The notes under the pieces: model-generated | Told to the model about the DNA's origin: nothing | The model's database searches: none | What the model saw: only the letters and a program-made list of their open reading frames with translations | NCBI GenBank assembly: GCA_964641395.1 | Contig: CAZXKQ010000001.1 | Span: 1-64,000 of the forward strand | Length of the DNA stretch: 64,000 nt | Direction: 5' to 3' | Source of the DNA: CANQBR01 sp964641395 | Lineage (GTDB): Bacteria; Bacillota; Negativicutes; Acidaminococcales; Acidaminococcaceae | Position numbers and translations under genes: made by a program | In this document: positions 33,645 to 43,043 of the stretch, one piece after another | Layout of the letters: the number at the start of each line of letters is the position of its first letter | How positions within the stretch are numbered: position 1 is the first letter of the stretch

Positions 33645-35354
33645 CTACAGGGTCTGCAACAAGGCCCGCACCAGGGGGGCCGCCGGCTCCTCCGCCGGCA
33701 GCAGGTGGATCCGGCCCGTCCGCCGCTCCCGCAGCTCCAGCTGGCCGGCCGCCAAGGTCTTGGGCCCGATGGTGATCCGCAGGGGGTAGCCGATAAGGTC
33801 TGCGTCCTTAAACTTCACCCCCGGCCGCTCGTTCCGGTCGTCGATGACCGCCTCTATCCCTGCCTGGCACAGCTCTTGGTAGACGGCCTCCGCCTTGGCG
33901 GCAGAGGGAGCGTCCTTGCTATTCACTGGCACCACGATGACCTGGTAGGGGGCGATGGCCGCCGGCCAGATCATCCCGTCCTTATCGTTATTCTGCTCAA
34001 TGGCCGCCGCCATGGTGCGGGAGATGCCGATGCCGTAGCAGCCCATCAACATCAGCTGCTCCTTCCCGGCCTCGTCTAAATAGGTTGCATGGAGGGCCTT
34101 GCTGTACTTGGTGAACAGCTTGAACACCTGGCCCACCTCTATGCCCCGGGCGGTGGCCACGGGGGCGCCGCAGCGAGGGCAGGGATCCCCTGCCCCCATC
34201 TGGCGGATGTCCGCCACATAGGTGGGGGTGAAGTCCCGGCCCGGGTTGACGTTGAGGAAGTGGTAGCCCTCCTCATTGGCACCGCAGCAGAAGTTGTGCA
34301 TGGCCATCACCGTAGCGTCGCAGAGGACGATGGTCTTGCCGCTGTCCAGGCCCTTAGGCCCCATGTAGCCGCCGCAGGTGCCGGCGGCCTGGAGCAGGGC
34401 CTCGTCGGCCATCTCCACCTCGCTCACCCCTACGGTGTTGCAGATCTTGATCTCGTTCACCTCGTGATCCCCCCGCACGAAGCAGAGGATGAGGCCCTTC
34501 TCGCACTTGAAGGCCACTGCCTTCACCGACTTTTCTATAGGCAGCCCCAGGTAGGCGCACACCGCCTCGATGGTCTTGCAGTCCGGGGTCAGCACCTTCT
34601 GGACGGCCAGGGGCTCCTCTGCCGGCGCCTGGATGGGGTGGAGCTCCGCCTTCTCGATGTCGGCGGCATAATCGCAGGCCTTGCAGTAGGCTATTTCCGC
34701 CTCGCCGCTCTCCGCCAGGGCCATGAATTCGTGGCTGCCGCTGCCGCCGATGGCGCCGCTGTCCGCCTCTACCGGCTTACAGCGGAGGCCGCAGCGGGCG
34801 AAGACCCGGGCATAGGCCTGGTACATGGCCCAGTAAGAGGCCTCCAGGCCTGCCTCGTCCCGGTCGAAGCTGTAGGCGTCCTTCATGATGAACTCCCTGC
34901 CCCGCATCAGGCCGAAGCGGGGCCGCCGCTCATCCCGGTACTTATTCTGGATCTGGTAGACGCTGAGGGGCAGCTGGCGGTAGGAGCGTACGTCCCCCCG
35001 GACCAGGGTGGTGACCAGCTCCTCGTGGGTGGGCCCCAGGCAGAAGTCCCTGTTGTGCCTGTCCTTGAGGCGGAACATCTCCGCCCCGTACACGGACCAA
35101 CGGCCGCTCTCCTGCCAGATCTCCGCCGGCTGCACGATGGGCAGCAACAGCTCCTGGGAGCCGGCGGCGTCCATCTCCTCCCGCACGATCTGCTCTATCT
35201 TCCGCAGCACCCGCCAGGCCAGGGGCAGATAGCTGTATATGCCGGCGGCGGACTTGCGCATGAAGCCTGCCCGCAGCATCAGTTTTTGGCTGATAACCTC
35301 CGCCTCTGCCGGCACCTCCCGCAGGGTGGGGGCATACATCTTACTACATCTCAT
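33645..35354 (-). CDS. proS: Prolyl-tRNA synthetase (bacterial type with editing insertion)
   Basis: Charges tRNA-Pro. It has 569 aa from the ATG at 35354. Class II motifs are visible: the [22 protein letters not shown] region, the CLGPTHEE motif 2 segment, and [17 protein letters not shown] motif 3. Between motifs 2 and 3 (about 225-400) lies the long insertion editing domain that removes Ala-tRNA-Pro. The open frame continues to 35849, but that part is antisense-like shadow of ispG. The ATG overlaps the ispG stop (ATGA at 35351-35354), which fixes the start. Confidence 0.97.
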   Translation of the reverse strand: MRCSKMYAPTLREVPAEAEVISQKLMLRAGFMRKSAAGIYSYLPLAWRVLRKIEQIVREEMDAAGSQELLLPIVQPAEIWQESGRWSVYGAEMFRLKDRHNRDFCLGPTHEELVTTLVRGDVRSYRQLPLSVYQIQNKYRDERRPRFGLMRGREFIMKDAYSFDRDEAGLEASYWAMYQAYARVFARCGLRCKPVEADSGAIGGSGSHEFMALAESGEAEIAYCKACDYAADIEKAELHPIQAPAEEPLAVQKVLTPDCKTIEAVCAYLGLPIEKSVKAVAFKCEKGLILCFVRGDHEVNEIKICNTVGVSEVEMADEALLQAAGTCGGYMGPKGLDSGKTIVLCDATVMAMHNFCCGANEEGYHFLNVNPGRDFTPTYVADIRQMGAGDPCPRCGAPVATARGIEVGQVFKLFTKYSKALHATYLDEAGKEQLMLMGCYGIGISRTMAAAIEQNNDKDGMIWPAAIAPYQVIVVPVNSKDAPSAAKAEAVYQELCQAGIEAVIDDRNERPGVKFKDADLIGYPLRITIGPKTLAAGQLELRERRTGRIHLLPAEEPAAPLVRALLQTL

Positions 35355-36430
35355 CTTGCGTTCTTCCTTTCCTGGCAGACTCTGTCTATTTCTGCAAAAA
35401 GGGCGGGGAGGAGTTCTGCCTCCGGCACCTTTTTGATGATGACTCCCTTGCGGAAGACTAGGCCCTCTCCCCTGCCGCCGGCGATGCCTACGTCCGCCTC
35501 CCTGGCCTCCCCAGGGCCGTTCACTACGCAGCCCATGACCGCCACGCTGATAGGCTCCCTGATCCCTGCCAAGTGCCTCTCCACCGCCAGGGCCAGCTTC
35601 TCCAGGTCGATCTGGGTGCGGCCGCAGGTGGGGCAGGCGATGAGGGTGGGGCCGTGGGAGCGGAGGCCTAAGCACTGGAGGATGGCGTAGGCCGCCTCCA
35701 CCTCCCGCACCGGATCCCCGGTGAGGGAAACCCGGATAGTGTCCCCTATGCCCTCGGCCAGCAGGGTGCCTATGCCTACGGCGGACTTCACCAGGCCGCT
35801 GCTGGCAGTGCCTGCCTCCGTAACCCCCACGTGGAGGGGATAGTCGCATTGCTGGGCCATCAGCCGGTAGGCTGCCAGGGTCATAGGCACGTCGTGGGTC
35901 TTCAGAGAGAGCTTGATATTTCTGTAATCTAATGCTTCTAGAAGGCGGATGTGCTGCCAGGCCGCCTCGCAGAGGGCCTGGGCAGTGGGATGGCCGTATT
36001 TGGCCAAAAGCTCCTTAGGCAGGGAGCCGGCGTTGACCCCGATGCGGATAGGCAGCTGCCGGGGCCGGGCCGCCTCCACCACCGCCGCCACCTTCTCCCG
36101 GCTGCCGATATTCCCTGGATTGAGCCGCAGCCCTGCCACCCCGGCCTCGATGGCGGCCAGGGCCAGCCGGTAGTCAAAGTGGATGTCGGCGATGACCGGC
36201 AGGGGGCTGGCGGCGCAGATCTCCCTCAGGCTGGCCGCCGCAGCCAGGTCCGGCACGGCGCAGCGGATGATTTCGCAACCTGCCCCCGCCAGAGCCTTGA
36301 TCTGGGCCAGAGTGGCACCGCTGTCCCTGGTATCTGTATTAGTCATGGACTGGACGCTGATAGGGGCAGAGCCCCCTACCGCTACCGAGCCTACGTATAG
36401 TTGACGGCTGGGCCGCCGGGTATATGCCAT
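35351..36430 (-). CDS. ispG: 4-hydroxy-3-methylbut-2-enyl diphosphate synthase
   Basis: An iron-sulfur enzyme of the DXP isoprenoid pathway converting MEcPP to HMBPP, 359 aa. [12 protein letters not shown] starts the TIM barrel (about 25-36) and [10 protein letters not shown] lies near 100. The [4Fe-4S] cysteines are in CPTCGRTQ (about 267) and CVVNGPGEA (about 303). It follows rseP and overlaps proS by four bases. Confidence 0.98.
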   Translation of the reverse strand: MAYTRRPSRQLYVGSVAVGGSAPISVQSMTNTDTRDSGATLAQIKALAGAGCEIIRCAVPDLAAAASLREICAASPLPVIADIHFDYRLALAAIEAGVAGLRLNPGNIGSREKVAAVVEAARPRQLPIRIGVNAGSLPKELLAKYGHPTAQALCEAAWQHIRLLEALDYRNIKLSLKTHDVPMTLAAYRLMAQQCDYPLHVGVTEAGTASSGLVKSAVGIGTLLAEGIGDTIRVSLTGDPVREVEAAYAILQCLGLRSHGPTLIACPTCGRTQIDLEKLALAVERHLAGIREPISVAVMGCVVNGPGEAREADVGIAGGRGEGLVFRKGVIIKKVPEAELLPALFAEIDRVCQERKNAR

Positions 36431-36447
36431 AGAGCCTCACCTCCGCC

Positions 36448-37467
36448 CTACCAACGGGCGATGTCCTGGAAGGTGGCGAAGAAGAAGATGGACGCCAGCA
36501 GGACCATCCCCACCAGCTGGATGCCGTACATGGTCTTAGTGCCTAGGGGCCTGCCCCGCACCCCCTCCAGAAGGAGGATGATGCAGTGGCCTCCGTCTAG
36601 GGCAGGCAGGGGCAGCAGGTTGAGGATGCCTAGGTTGGCGCTTAAGAAGGCGGTAAAGTTCAGCAGGGGGATGAGGCCTAGCTCTGCCACCTGTCCGGCC
36701 ATCTGGGCCACCCCGATGGGCCCGGCCACCTCCACCGCCCGGGAGCCCCGCACCAGCTGCTGCAGGCCCTCCAGCATGGCCCCTACCAGGTGCCAGGTGT
36801 GGAGGCAGCTCTTCTCCAAGGCTTCCAAGGGTCCGTACACCTGCCGCTCCACCCTGGGCATGATGCCGATCAAGGGCCGGCCCAGCTCCTGGTTGTAGGC
36901 GGGCTGCATGGTGAAGCTCAGCACCTGCCCCTCCCTTTGGGCGGTGAGGGTCAGCTCCCGCTCTCCGTTCTTGGCCATAGTGGTGATGACGTCATCCCAG
37001 ACCTGGATGGGGCTGCCGTTAATAGCCAGGATCCTGTCCCCCGGCTTCAGGCCGGCCCGCTCCGCCGCCTGGAAGGGCACCAGGGAGCCTAGCACCGGCT
37101 CCTTGGTCACCACGTCCACCCCGTGGGTCATAAAGATGCCGCTGAAGAGGAGGACGGGCAGCAAAAAGTTCATCAGGGCCCCGGCCAGCACCACCAAAAG
37201 GCGGGCGGGTATGGGCTTGCTTTTAAAACTGCCCGGGCCCCCCGGCTCCTCCGGATCCATGCCGGCGATCTTATTATAGCCCCCTAGGGGCACGGCCCGC
37301 AGGCTGTAGAGGGTTTCCCCCTCCCTCTGCTGGTAGAGCTTAGGCCCGAAGCCGATGGCGAATTCCTCCACCCTCATCCCCGTCAGCTTGGCGGCTAAAA
37401 AGTGGCCGAACTCGTGCACCGTCACCAAGAGGCCGAAGACGAAGATGGCTGCAAGCAAAGTAAGCAT
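36448..37467 (-). CDS. rseP: RIP site-2 metalloprotease (RseP/RasP)
   Basis: An intramembrane zinc protease that cuts anti-sigma factors and signal-peptide remnants, 339 aa. The zinc motif HEFGH lies at about 18-22 in the first membrane helix. A PDZ domain (about 120-200) includes ERAGLKPGDRILAINGSP. The second active-site motif LPALDGGH lies near 279. It lies between dxr and ispG, the usual Firmicutes order. Confidence 0.97.
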   Translation of the reverse strand: MLTLLAAIFVFGLLVTVHEFGHFLAAKLTGMRVEEFAIGFGPKLYQQREGETLYSLRAVPLGGYNKIAGMDPEEPGGPGSFKSKPIPARLLVVLAGALMNFLLPVLLFSGIFMTHGVDVVTKEPVLGSLVPFQAAERAGLKPGDRILAINGSPIQVWDDVITTMAKNGERELTLTAQREGQVLSFTMQPAYNQELGRPLIGIMPRVERQVYGPLEALEKSCLHTWHLVGAMLEGLQQLVRGSRAVEVAGPIGVAQMAGQVAELGLIPLLNFTAFLSANLGILNLLPLPALDGGHCIILLLEGVRGRPLGTKTMYGIQLVGMVLLASIFFFATFQDIARW

Positions 37468-37476
37468 ATTAACTCC

Positions 37477-38637
37477 TCAAGGGCGGGGCAGGCTGCCCTC
37501 ATAGGCCCTAGCCAACTCCCTAGCCTCCCTATCCGTGGCCTGGATGCCTGCCAAATCAGGCTGGGCCAGGGGGGTAAGGTGCCGGCACACCTGCTCCGTC
37601 AGGGCCGGTATGTCTAAATAGCGGATGCGGCCGGCTAAAAAGGCCCCCACCGCTTCTTCATTAGCCGCATTAAAGCCGCAGGGCAGGTTGCCTCCCGCCG
37701 CGGCACAGTCCAAGGCGATGCGCAGGGAGGGGAAGGCCTCCAGATCCGGCTCCTCAAAGGTGAGGGGGCTGTGCTGCACCAGGTCCAACAGGCTGTAGCT
37801 GGCGGGAAAGCGGCGGGGATAGCTGAGGGCGTACTGGATGGGCAGCCGCATATCCGGCATCCCTAATTGGGCGATGAGGCTGCCGTCCACGTATTCCACT
37901 AGGGAATGGACGATGCTCTGGGGCTGGATGACTACGGAGATCTGCTCATAGGGCAGGCCGAAGAGCCAGTGGGCCTCCACCACCTCCAGCCCTTTGTTGG
38001 CCAGGGTGGAAGAATCGATAGTCACCTTGGGCCCCATCTGCCAGGTGGGATGGCGCAGGCACTGCTCCAGGGTTACCTGGGCCAGCTGCTCCCGGCTATA
38101 ACCCCGGAAGGGGCCGCCGCTGGCGGTGAGGAGCAGCCTCTTCACCTCTCCTTTGGCCCCCGCCTGGAGGGCTTGGAAGATGGCGCTGTGCTCGCTGTCC
38201 ACCGGGGTGAGCCGCACCCCGTGCTCCGCCACCGCCGCCATGACCAGGTGGCCGGCAGCCACCAGGGTTTCCTTGTTGGCCAAGGCGATGTCCTTGCCCT
38301 GCTGGATGGCGGCCAGGGTGGGACGGAGGCCGCTGTAGCCTACGATGGCCGCCAGCACTGTGTCTATCCCCTGGTAGGTGGCGGCGGCCAGCAGCCCCTC
38401 CTCCCCGGCTAGAACCTCTACTGAGCCTCCTAGCCGCCTTTCCAACTGGTAGGCGGCGGCCTTGTCCGCCAGCACTACCAGGTCGGGCTGGAGCAGCCTG
38501 GCCTGTCTTTCGATTACATCTACGTTCTTATGGGCCGCCAAGACCCGTATCTTCAGCTCCTGAGGGTTGGCCAGGGCCACCTCTACCGTCTGCCGGCCGA
38601 TGGAGCCAGTACTGCCTAACAAGGCGATATTCTTCAT
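37477..38637 (-). CDS. dxr: 1-deoxy-D-xylulose-5-phosphate reductoisomerase
   Basis: Makes MEP from DXP, the first committed step of the non-mevalonate isoprenoid route. The NADPH-binding LLGSTGSIGRQT lies at 6-17. Metal-binding residues are in TPVDSEHSAIFQ (about 147-158). The LTASGGPFRGY and MGPKVTIDSSTLANKG segments are present. At 386 aa it has usual length. It starts the dxr-rseP-ispG-proS run and has its own consensus promoter. Confidence 0.98.
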   Translation of the reverse strand: MKNIALLGSTGSIGRQTVEVALANPQELKIRVLAAHKNVDVIERQARLLQPDLVVLADKAAAYQLERRLGGSVEVLAGEEGLLAAATYQGIDTVLAAIVGYSGLRPTLAAIQQGKDIALANKETLVAAGHLVMAAVAEHGVRLTPVDSEHSAIFQALQAGAKGEVKRLLLTASGGPFRGYSREQLAQVTLEQCLRHPTWQMGPKVTIDSSTLANKGLEVVEAHWLFGLPYEQISVVIQPQSIVHSLVEYVDGSLIAQLGMPDMRLPIQYALSYPRRFPASYSLLDLVQHSPLTFEEPDLEAFPSLRIALDCAAAGGNLPCGFNAANEEAVGAFLAGRIRYLDIPALTEQVCRHLTPLAQPDLAGIQATDREARELARAYEGSLPRP

Positions 38638-38699
38638 AGCGCCGCCCTCGCCTCCCCTCTCGCCTGCACTACAGGGCCGCTGTCCTACAAATCGCTACC

Positions 38700-38728
38700 A
38701 TTATACCACAAGCACCGCCCCTTGGCAA
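38700..38728 (-). promoter_or_regulatory. Promoter of the dxr operon
   Basis: Minus strand TTGCCA (38723-38728), 17-base spacer, TATAAT (38700-38705), immediately downstream of a U-rich hairpin region. Confidence 0.88.
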
Positions 38729-38730
38729 AA

Positions 38731-38799
38731 GAAAAACAGCCCCTAGCTACAGCCTCTTTGGCTGGGGCCCACCACTATAACTAGTGGTTGTAGCCCCAG
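38731..38799 (-). terminator. Terminator with competing upstream hairpin after cdsA
   Basis: On the minus strand, GCCCC (38764-38768) can pair with GGGGC (38739-38743), enclosing a small AGCC/GGCT hairpin, and is followed by TGTTTTTC. The same segment can instead pair as GCCCCAG (38762-38768) with CTGGGGC (38793-38799), which encloses a second 7-bp stem (38771-38777 with 38782-38788). The two folds exclude each other, like a terminator and antiterminator. The remainder of the cdsA-dxr gap (38800-38905) shows nothing else. Confidence 0.55.
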
Positions 38800-38905
38800 T
38801 CCCCCACTGCTAGTAGCTGTGCTGAGGGCCGTGTGCCTGTATACCGGGCTGGGCAGGGCGGCAGCAGAGGAGGCTGGGCAGCCGTCCCTGCCGCCGCTTC
38901 CAGGC

Positions 38906-39784
38906 TCAGTCTGTGATAAAGTAACCTACGATGCTGAGGATCATGAAGATGTAGTAGGCCAGGGGGGCGGTGAAGAGGAGGCTGTCGAAGCGATCCAGCA
39001 CCCCGCCGTGGCCAGGCAGCAGCCTGCCGCTGTCCTTCACCTCGAAGCAGCGCTTGATCACCGATTCCACCAGATCCCCCAAGGGGGCGGCCAGGGCGAT
39101 GCCCCAGGCCAGCAGCAGCCCCTGGTAGAGGGGCAGGCCTAGGCCCACCACGCAGCAGGCCAGGGTGACCAGCAGGGAGCCTAGCAGGCCTCCCAGGGCC
39201 CCTTCCAGGGATTTGTGGGGGCTGACGGAGCAGAAGGGCCGCCGGCCTAAAAAGCGGCCGACGAAGTAGGCGAAGGTGTCGCTGGCCCAGGTGCCTAGCA
39301 GCACCGTCCACAGGCAGGCCTCCCCGTACTCGAAGATGTGGAAGCCTAGGTCCAGCCGCGGCCCGTCCATGGAGCGGAGGAGGATGACGTGGGCGAAGAG
39401 GAAGCCGGTGTAGAGGAAGGCCCAGGCGTTATCCCCGGCCTGCCTGTCCCACTCCCCCTCCTGGTAGCGGCAGTGGCGGTAGAGGGCCTCCACCGCCCCT
39501 AGCAACAAGAAGAGGGCGGTGAACATGGTGAGGAAGGCCATGGTGTAGAGGGACTCTACGCTGAAAAAGTAGGCGGCCCCGGCCAGGGCCGGCAGCAGTA
39601 TGGCCCCCAGGCCGGAGGTGAGGTAGTTGATGTGTACCTGCTTGTTAGCCGCCATGGAGCGGTACTCGTGCCAGCCCAGCATGGCCAGGGCGGTCACCGC
39701 CAGGGAAAAGGGCACTCCGCCCCGGGTGATGAGCAAGGCGGCCACCGCTACGCCGACGACGCCGGTAATAATTCTAATGAGCAT
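38906..39784 (-). CDS. cdsA: Phosphatidate cytidylyltransferase
   Basis: A membrane enzyme making CDP-diacylglycerol from phosphatidate and CTP, 292 aa with several hydrophobic helices. The family signature SVSPHKSLEGALGGLLGS (about 192-209) and the C-terminal DSGRLLPGHGGVLDRFDSL motif (about 251-269) are both clear. It follows uppS with a 12-base gap, the standard envelope-lipid pair. Confidence 0.97.
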   Translation of the reverse strand: MLIRIITGVVGVAVAALLITRGGVPFSLAVTALAMLGWHEYRSMAANKQVHINYLTSGLGAILLPALAGAAYFFSVESLYTMAFLTMFTALFLLLGAVEALYRHCRYQEGEWDRQAGDNAWAFLYTGFLFAHVILLRSMDGPRLDLGFHIFEYGEACLWTVLLGTWASDTFAYFVGRFLGRRPFCSVSPHKSLEGALGGLLGSLLVTLACCVVGLGLPLYQGLLLAWGIALAAPLGDLVESVIKRCFEVKDSGRLLPGHGGVLDRFDSLLFTAPLAYYIFMILSIVGYFITD

Positions 39785-39796
39785 GCTTATCCCTGC

Positions 39797-40570
39797 CTAT
39801 TTCTTATTCTTAAGCCCCCCGTAACGCCTCTCCCTCCCCTGGTAGGCGGCGATGGCCTCCTCCAGCAGCTGGGGGGTGAAGTCCGGCCAGTAGACCGGCG
39901 TAGTCCAAAGTTCCGCATAGGCGATCTGCCAGAGGAGGAAGTTGCTCACCCGCAGGTCGCCGCCGGTGCGGATCAAGAGGTCCGGGGCAGGCAGCCCCGC
40001 CGTATATAGCTGTCCTTCCACGCAGGCCTCGTCGATGTCCTCCAGCCTCAGCCTGCCTGCCTGGACTTGGGCGGCGATGGCCTGCACAGCCCGCAGCAGC
40101 TCTGCCCGGCCGCCGTAGTTCACCGCCAGGTTCAGCACGATGCCGCTGTTGTGCTCCAGGGCCCGCACCGCCTCCCCCATCTTCCGCTGCAGGGCCGGGG
40201 CTAGGCGGCTGCTGTCGCCGCTGAAGCGGAGCCGGACGTTGTTAGCGTCCAACTCGGCCACTTCGCTGTCTAGATAGGAAGAAAACAGCTCCATGATGAA
40301 GTTGACCTCGGGGAGAGGCCGCTTCCAATTTTCCGTGGAAAAGGCGTAGGCCGTCAGGGCCTCCACCCCTAGCTGGCCGCAGTAGCGCAGGATGGTCTTC
40401 AGTGTCTTGGCCCCGGCCTGGTGGCCGAAGGTGCGGGGACGGCCCTGTTGCTGGGCCCAGCGCCCGTTGCCGTCCATGATCACGGCGATGTGGCGGGGTA
40501 TCCTGTCTCTGGCCAGTCCCTCCTTCCCTAGGTCTGGGGCTGGCTCTGGAGCAAAGAACTTCTTAAACAA
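39797..40570 (-). CDS. uppS: Undecaprenyl diphosphate synthase (isoprenyl transferase)
   Basis: A cis-prenyltransferase making the C55 lipid carrier for peptidoglycan, 257 aa. IAVIMDGNGRWAQ (about 28-40) supplies the catalytic Asp, followed by GHQAG and YAFSTENWKRP. The C-terminal LLIRTGGDLRVSNFLLWQ and AYAELW are present. The start codon is TTG (40568-40570). Upstream at about 40675-40680 there is a TATAAT without a good -35. Confidence 0.97.
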   Translation of the reverse strand: MFKKFFAPEPAPDLGKEGLARDRIPRHIAVIMDGNGRWAQQQGRPRTFGHQAGAKTLKTILRYCGQLGVEALTAYAFSTENWKRPLPEVNFIMELFSSYLDSEVAELDANNVRLRFSGDSSRLAPALQRKMGEAVRALEHNSGIVLNLAVNYGGRAELLRAVQAIAAQVQAGRLRLEDIDEACVEGQLYTAGLPAPDLLIRTGGDLRVSNFLLWQIAYAELWTTPVYWPDFTPQLLEEAIAAYQGRERRYGGLKNKK

Positions 40571-40690
40571 GGCTAGCCTACCTTCCTCCCTACTGTGGAA
40601 GCAGAAATAAAGGGAGCCCCCAAAGCTGGACTGAGCCTGAGGGCCGCCTTCTGGATTTTGAACCTTACAATGCTCAGCATTATACCGCCC

Positions 40691-40855
40691 TTACTGAATA
40701 GCGCTCATGGGGCAGTTGGCAGCGCAGGCACCGCACTCTACGCAATCCTCACCGATTTCGTATTTGCCGTCAGCCTCAGAAATAGCGCCTACGGGGCAGG
40801 TAGCAGCACAGGTGCCACAGCCGATGCAGGTGTCCTTGTCAATCTTCAAAGCCAT
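40691..40855 (-). CDS. 2[4Fe-4S] ferredoxin
   Basis: 54 residues read directly: it begins [16 protein letters not shown] and ends NCPMSAIQ. Two CxxCxxCxxxCP clusters (Cys 10, 13, 16, 20 and the set at 38, 41, 44, 48) make this a clostridial-type low-potential electron carrier. AAAGGAGG precedes the ATG. The start overlaps the end of the small upstream gene by 17 bases, so it is translated with the frr cluster, an unusual place for a ferredoxin. Confidence 0.96.
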   Translation of the reverse strand: MALKIDKDTCIGCGTCAATCPVGAISEADGKYEIGEDCVECGACAANCPMSAIQ

Positions 40856-41078
40856 TCTTTACACCTCCTTTCCTCACCCTGTACACAATAGCTAAAGCTA
40901 CTCTATGTTCAGACAGCTGGCGCTGTCGAACTACGTAGGCAGTGCAGCCCTCCCCCTGGCAGTCCTCCAGCCGTTGCCGGGGAGCCAGCAGGGGGGTAAG
41001 GGTCCACTCCAGGCCCTGGGCCGCTAGGAGGGCCGTAGCCTCGGCCAGAGGCAGGCCTATGGTCTCAGGCAGGCCCAT
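40839..41078 (-). CDS. Small unknown protein with PASTA-like N-terminus
   Basis: 79 residues, family not recognised. Residues 3-28 ([19 protein letters not shown], then GLEWTLT) resemble the start of a PASTA module. A short central part with two Cys (DCQGEGC, about 39-45) and a beta-rich end ([21 protein letters not shown]) follow. There is no signal peptide or membrane segment, so it is likely cytoplasmic despite the PASTA likeness. The ATG overlaps the frr stop (ATGA, 41078) and its 3' end runs 17 bases into the ferredoxin gene. This tight packing supports a real gene. Confidence 0.7.
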   Translation of the reverse strand: MGLPETIGLPLAEATALLAAQGLEWTLTPLLAPRQRLEDCQGEGCTAYVVRQRQLSEHRVALAIVYRVRKGGVKNGFED

Positions 41079-41640
41079 CAGACGGTCATTACCTCCTGCT
41101 CCTTGGCGGCGGCCACCCCTTCGATGGCCTTGATCTGCTTGTCTGTCAGCTTCTGGATCTTCTCGATGCCCTTCTTGGACTCGTCCTCGGTGATCTCCTT
41201 GGCCTTCTCCAGCTTCTTCACCGAGTCGTTAGCGTCCCGGCGCAGGTTGCGGACGATGACCCGGTACTCCTCCGCCTTCTTGTTTACCTTCTTCACCAGC
41301 TCCCGCCGCCGCTCCTCAGTGAGCTGGGGCAGGATGAGGCGGATGACGCTGCCGTCGTTATTAGGGTTGATGCCCAGGTCGCTAGTCATGATGGCCTTGC
41401 TGATGGGCTTCAGCATGTTCTTCTCCCAGGGTTGGACGATGATGGTGCGGGGCTCCGGCACGGTGACGCTGGCCACCTGGTTGATGGGGGTAGGCATACC
41501 GTAGTAGTCCACCGTAATCCTGTCCAGCAGGGCAGGGGTGGCCCGGCCGGCCCGCAGGCTGGCCAACTCTACCCGGAGGGCCTCAACCGTCTTGCTCATC
41601 TTGCTGTCGATGCCGCTGATGATCTCTTCTACGCTTGCCA

Positions 41641-41641
<1 letters not shown>
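41078..41641 (-). CDS. frr: Ribosome recycling factor
   Basis: Splits post-termination ribosomes together with EF-G, 187 aa. Family features include [20 protein letters not shown] (about 29-48), the [21 protein letters not shown] hinge region (about 95-115) and the [10 protein letters not shown] segment. Its ATG shares one base with the pyrH stop (TAATG). The order pyrH-frr-(small genes)-uppS-cdsA follows the common Firmicutes plan, but rpsB-tsf are not upstream here. Confidence 0.98.
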
Positions 41642-42381
<740 letters not shown>

Positions 42382-42441
42382 TTACCTATTCCACGCCTTT
42401 GCCGTTTTTCCTCTTTTTAGCTGGGGAAAATCTCTCGCCCC

Positions 42442-42984
42442 TCAGGGAGCCAGGTCCTGCAGGAGCTGGACTATGGTCCGGCCCAGGCGGGGGTGGACCA
42501 GGCGGGGGGCCAGCTCCGCCAAGGGAGCCAGCACGAAGTAGCGCCGCTCCAGGTCTGGGTGGGGCAGGCTCAGGCTGGGGCCCTCCATCGTCCACCACAG
42601 GAAGGCCTGGTCAGGCAGCAGCCCCGCCTCCCCAGGTGGAGGGCTGCCTGGGCCCCCTCCTCCCGGCCGCAGGGTGCCGTAGAACAGCAGGTCTAGGTCG
42701 ATGGTCCGCTCCCCCCAGGGGCGGCGGCGCACCCGGCCTAGCTGGTTTTCAATCTGCAATAGAAGTTTTAACAACTCCTCCGGCCCTAGCTGGGTGCGGA
42801 GGCGGCAGACGCTGTTGAGAAAGGGAGGCTGGTCCAGCACCCCGTAGGGGGCAGTCTCTATGAGGCCGGCCACCCCCTGCAGCTCCGTCTGCTGTCCTAA
42901 CAGGGCCAAGGCCTGCCGGATGTAGCCCTCCCTATCCCCTAGGTTGCTGCCTAAGCCGATGTAGGCCCTGGCCTGCTCCATCAT
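42442..42984 (-). CDS. folK: HPPK, 2-amino-4-hydroxy-6-hydroxymethyldihydropteridine diphosphokinase
   Basis: Activates hydroxymethyl-dihydropterin for DHPS, 180 aa. It has YIGLGSNLGDRE (about 8-19), the central FLNSVCRLRTQ and the signature RPWGERTIDLDLLFYG (about 87-102). Between that motif and the conserved LPHPDLERRYFVL the protein carries an extra Gly/Pro-rich stretch of about 20-25 residues. It is the last gene of trmL-queD-folE2-folP-folK, and no folB lies nearby. Confidence 0.95.
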   Translation of the reverse strand: MMEQARAYIGLGSNLGDREGYIRQALALLGQQTELQGVAGLIETAPYGVLDQPPFLNSVCRLRTQLGPEELLKLLLQIENQLGRVRRRPWGERTIDLDLLFYGTLRPGGGGPGSPPPGEAGLLPDQAFLWWTMEGPSLSLPHPDLERRYFVLAPLAELAPRLVHPRLGRTIVQLLQDLAP

Positions 42985-43043
42985 CTTCCGTCCCCTAGCC
43001 TCCTCAACATCTGCCCCTTAGGGCTCACCCAGGGCTGGCGTAC

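Noticed and set aside
34089..35690. 533-residue open frame on the plus strand opposite proS/ispG
   Set aside because: High GC leaves long antisense frames. Its translation is Gly/Leu/His-rich with no motif, and the opposite strand carries unmistakable proS and ispG.
35355..35849. 165-residue N-terminal extension of proS
   Set aside because: Lies entirely over ispG in another frame; start fixed by the ATGA overlap and by the normal ProRS N-terminus.
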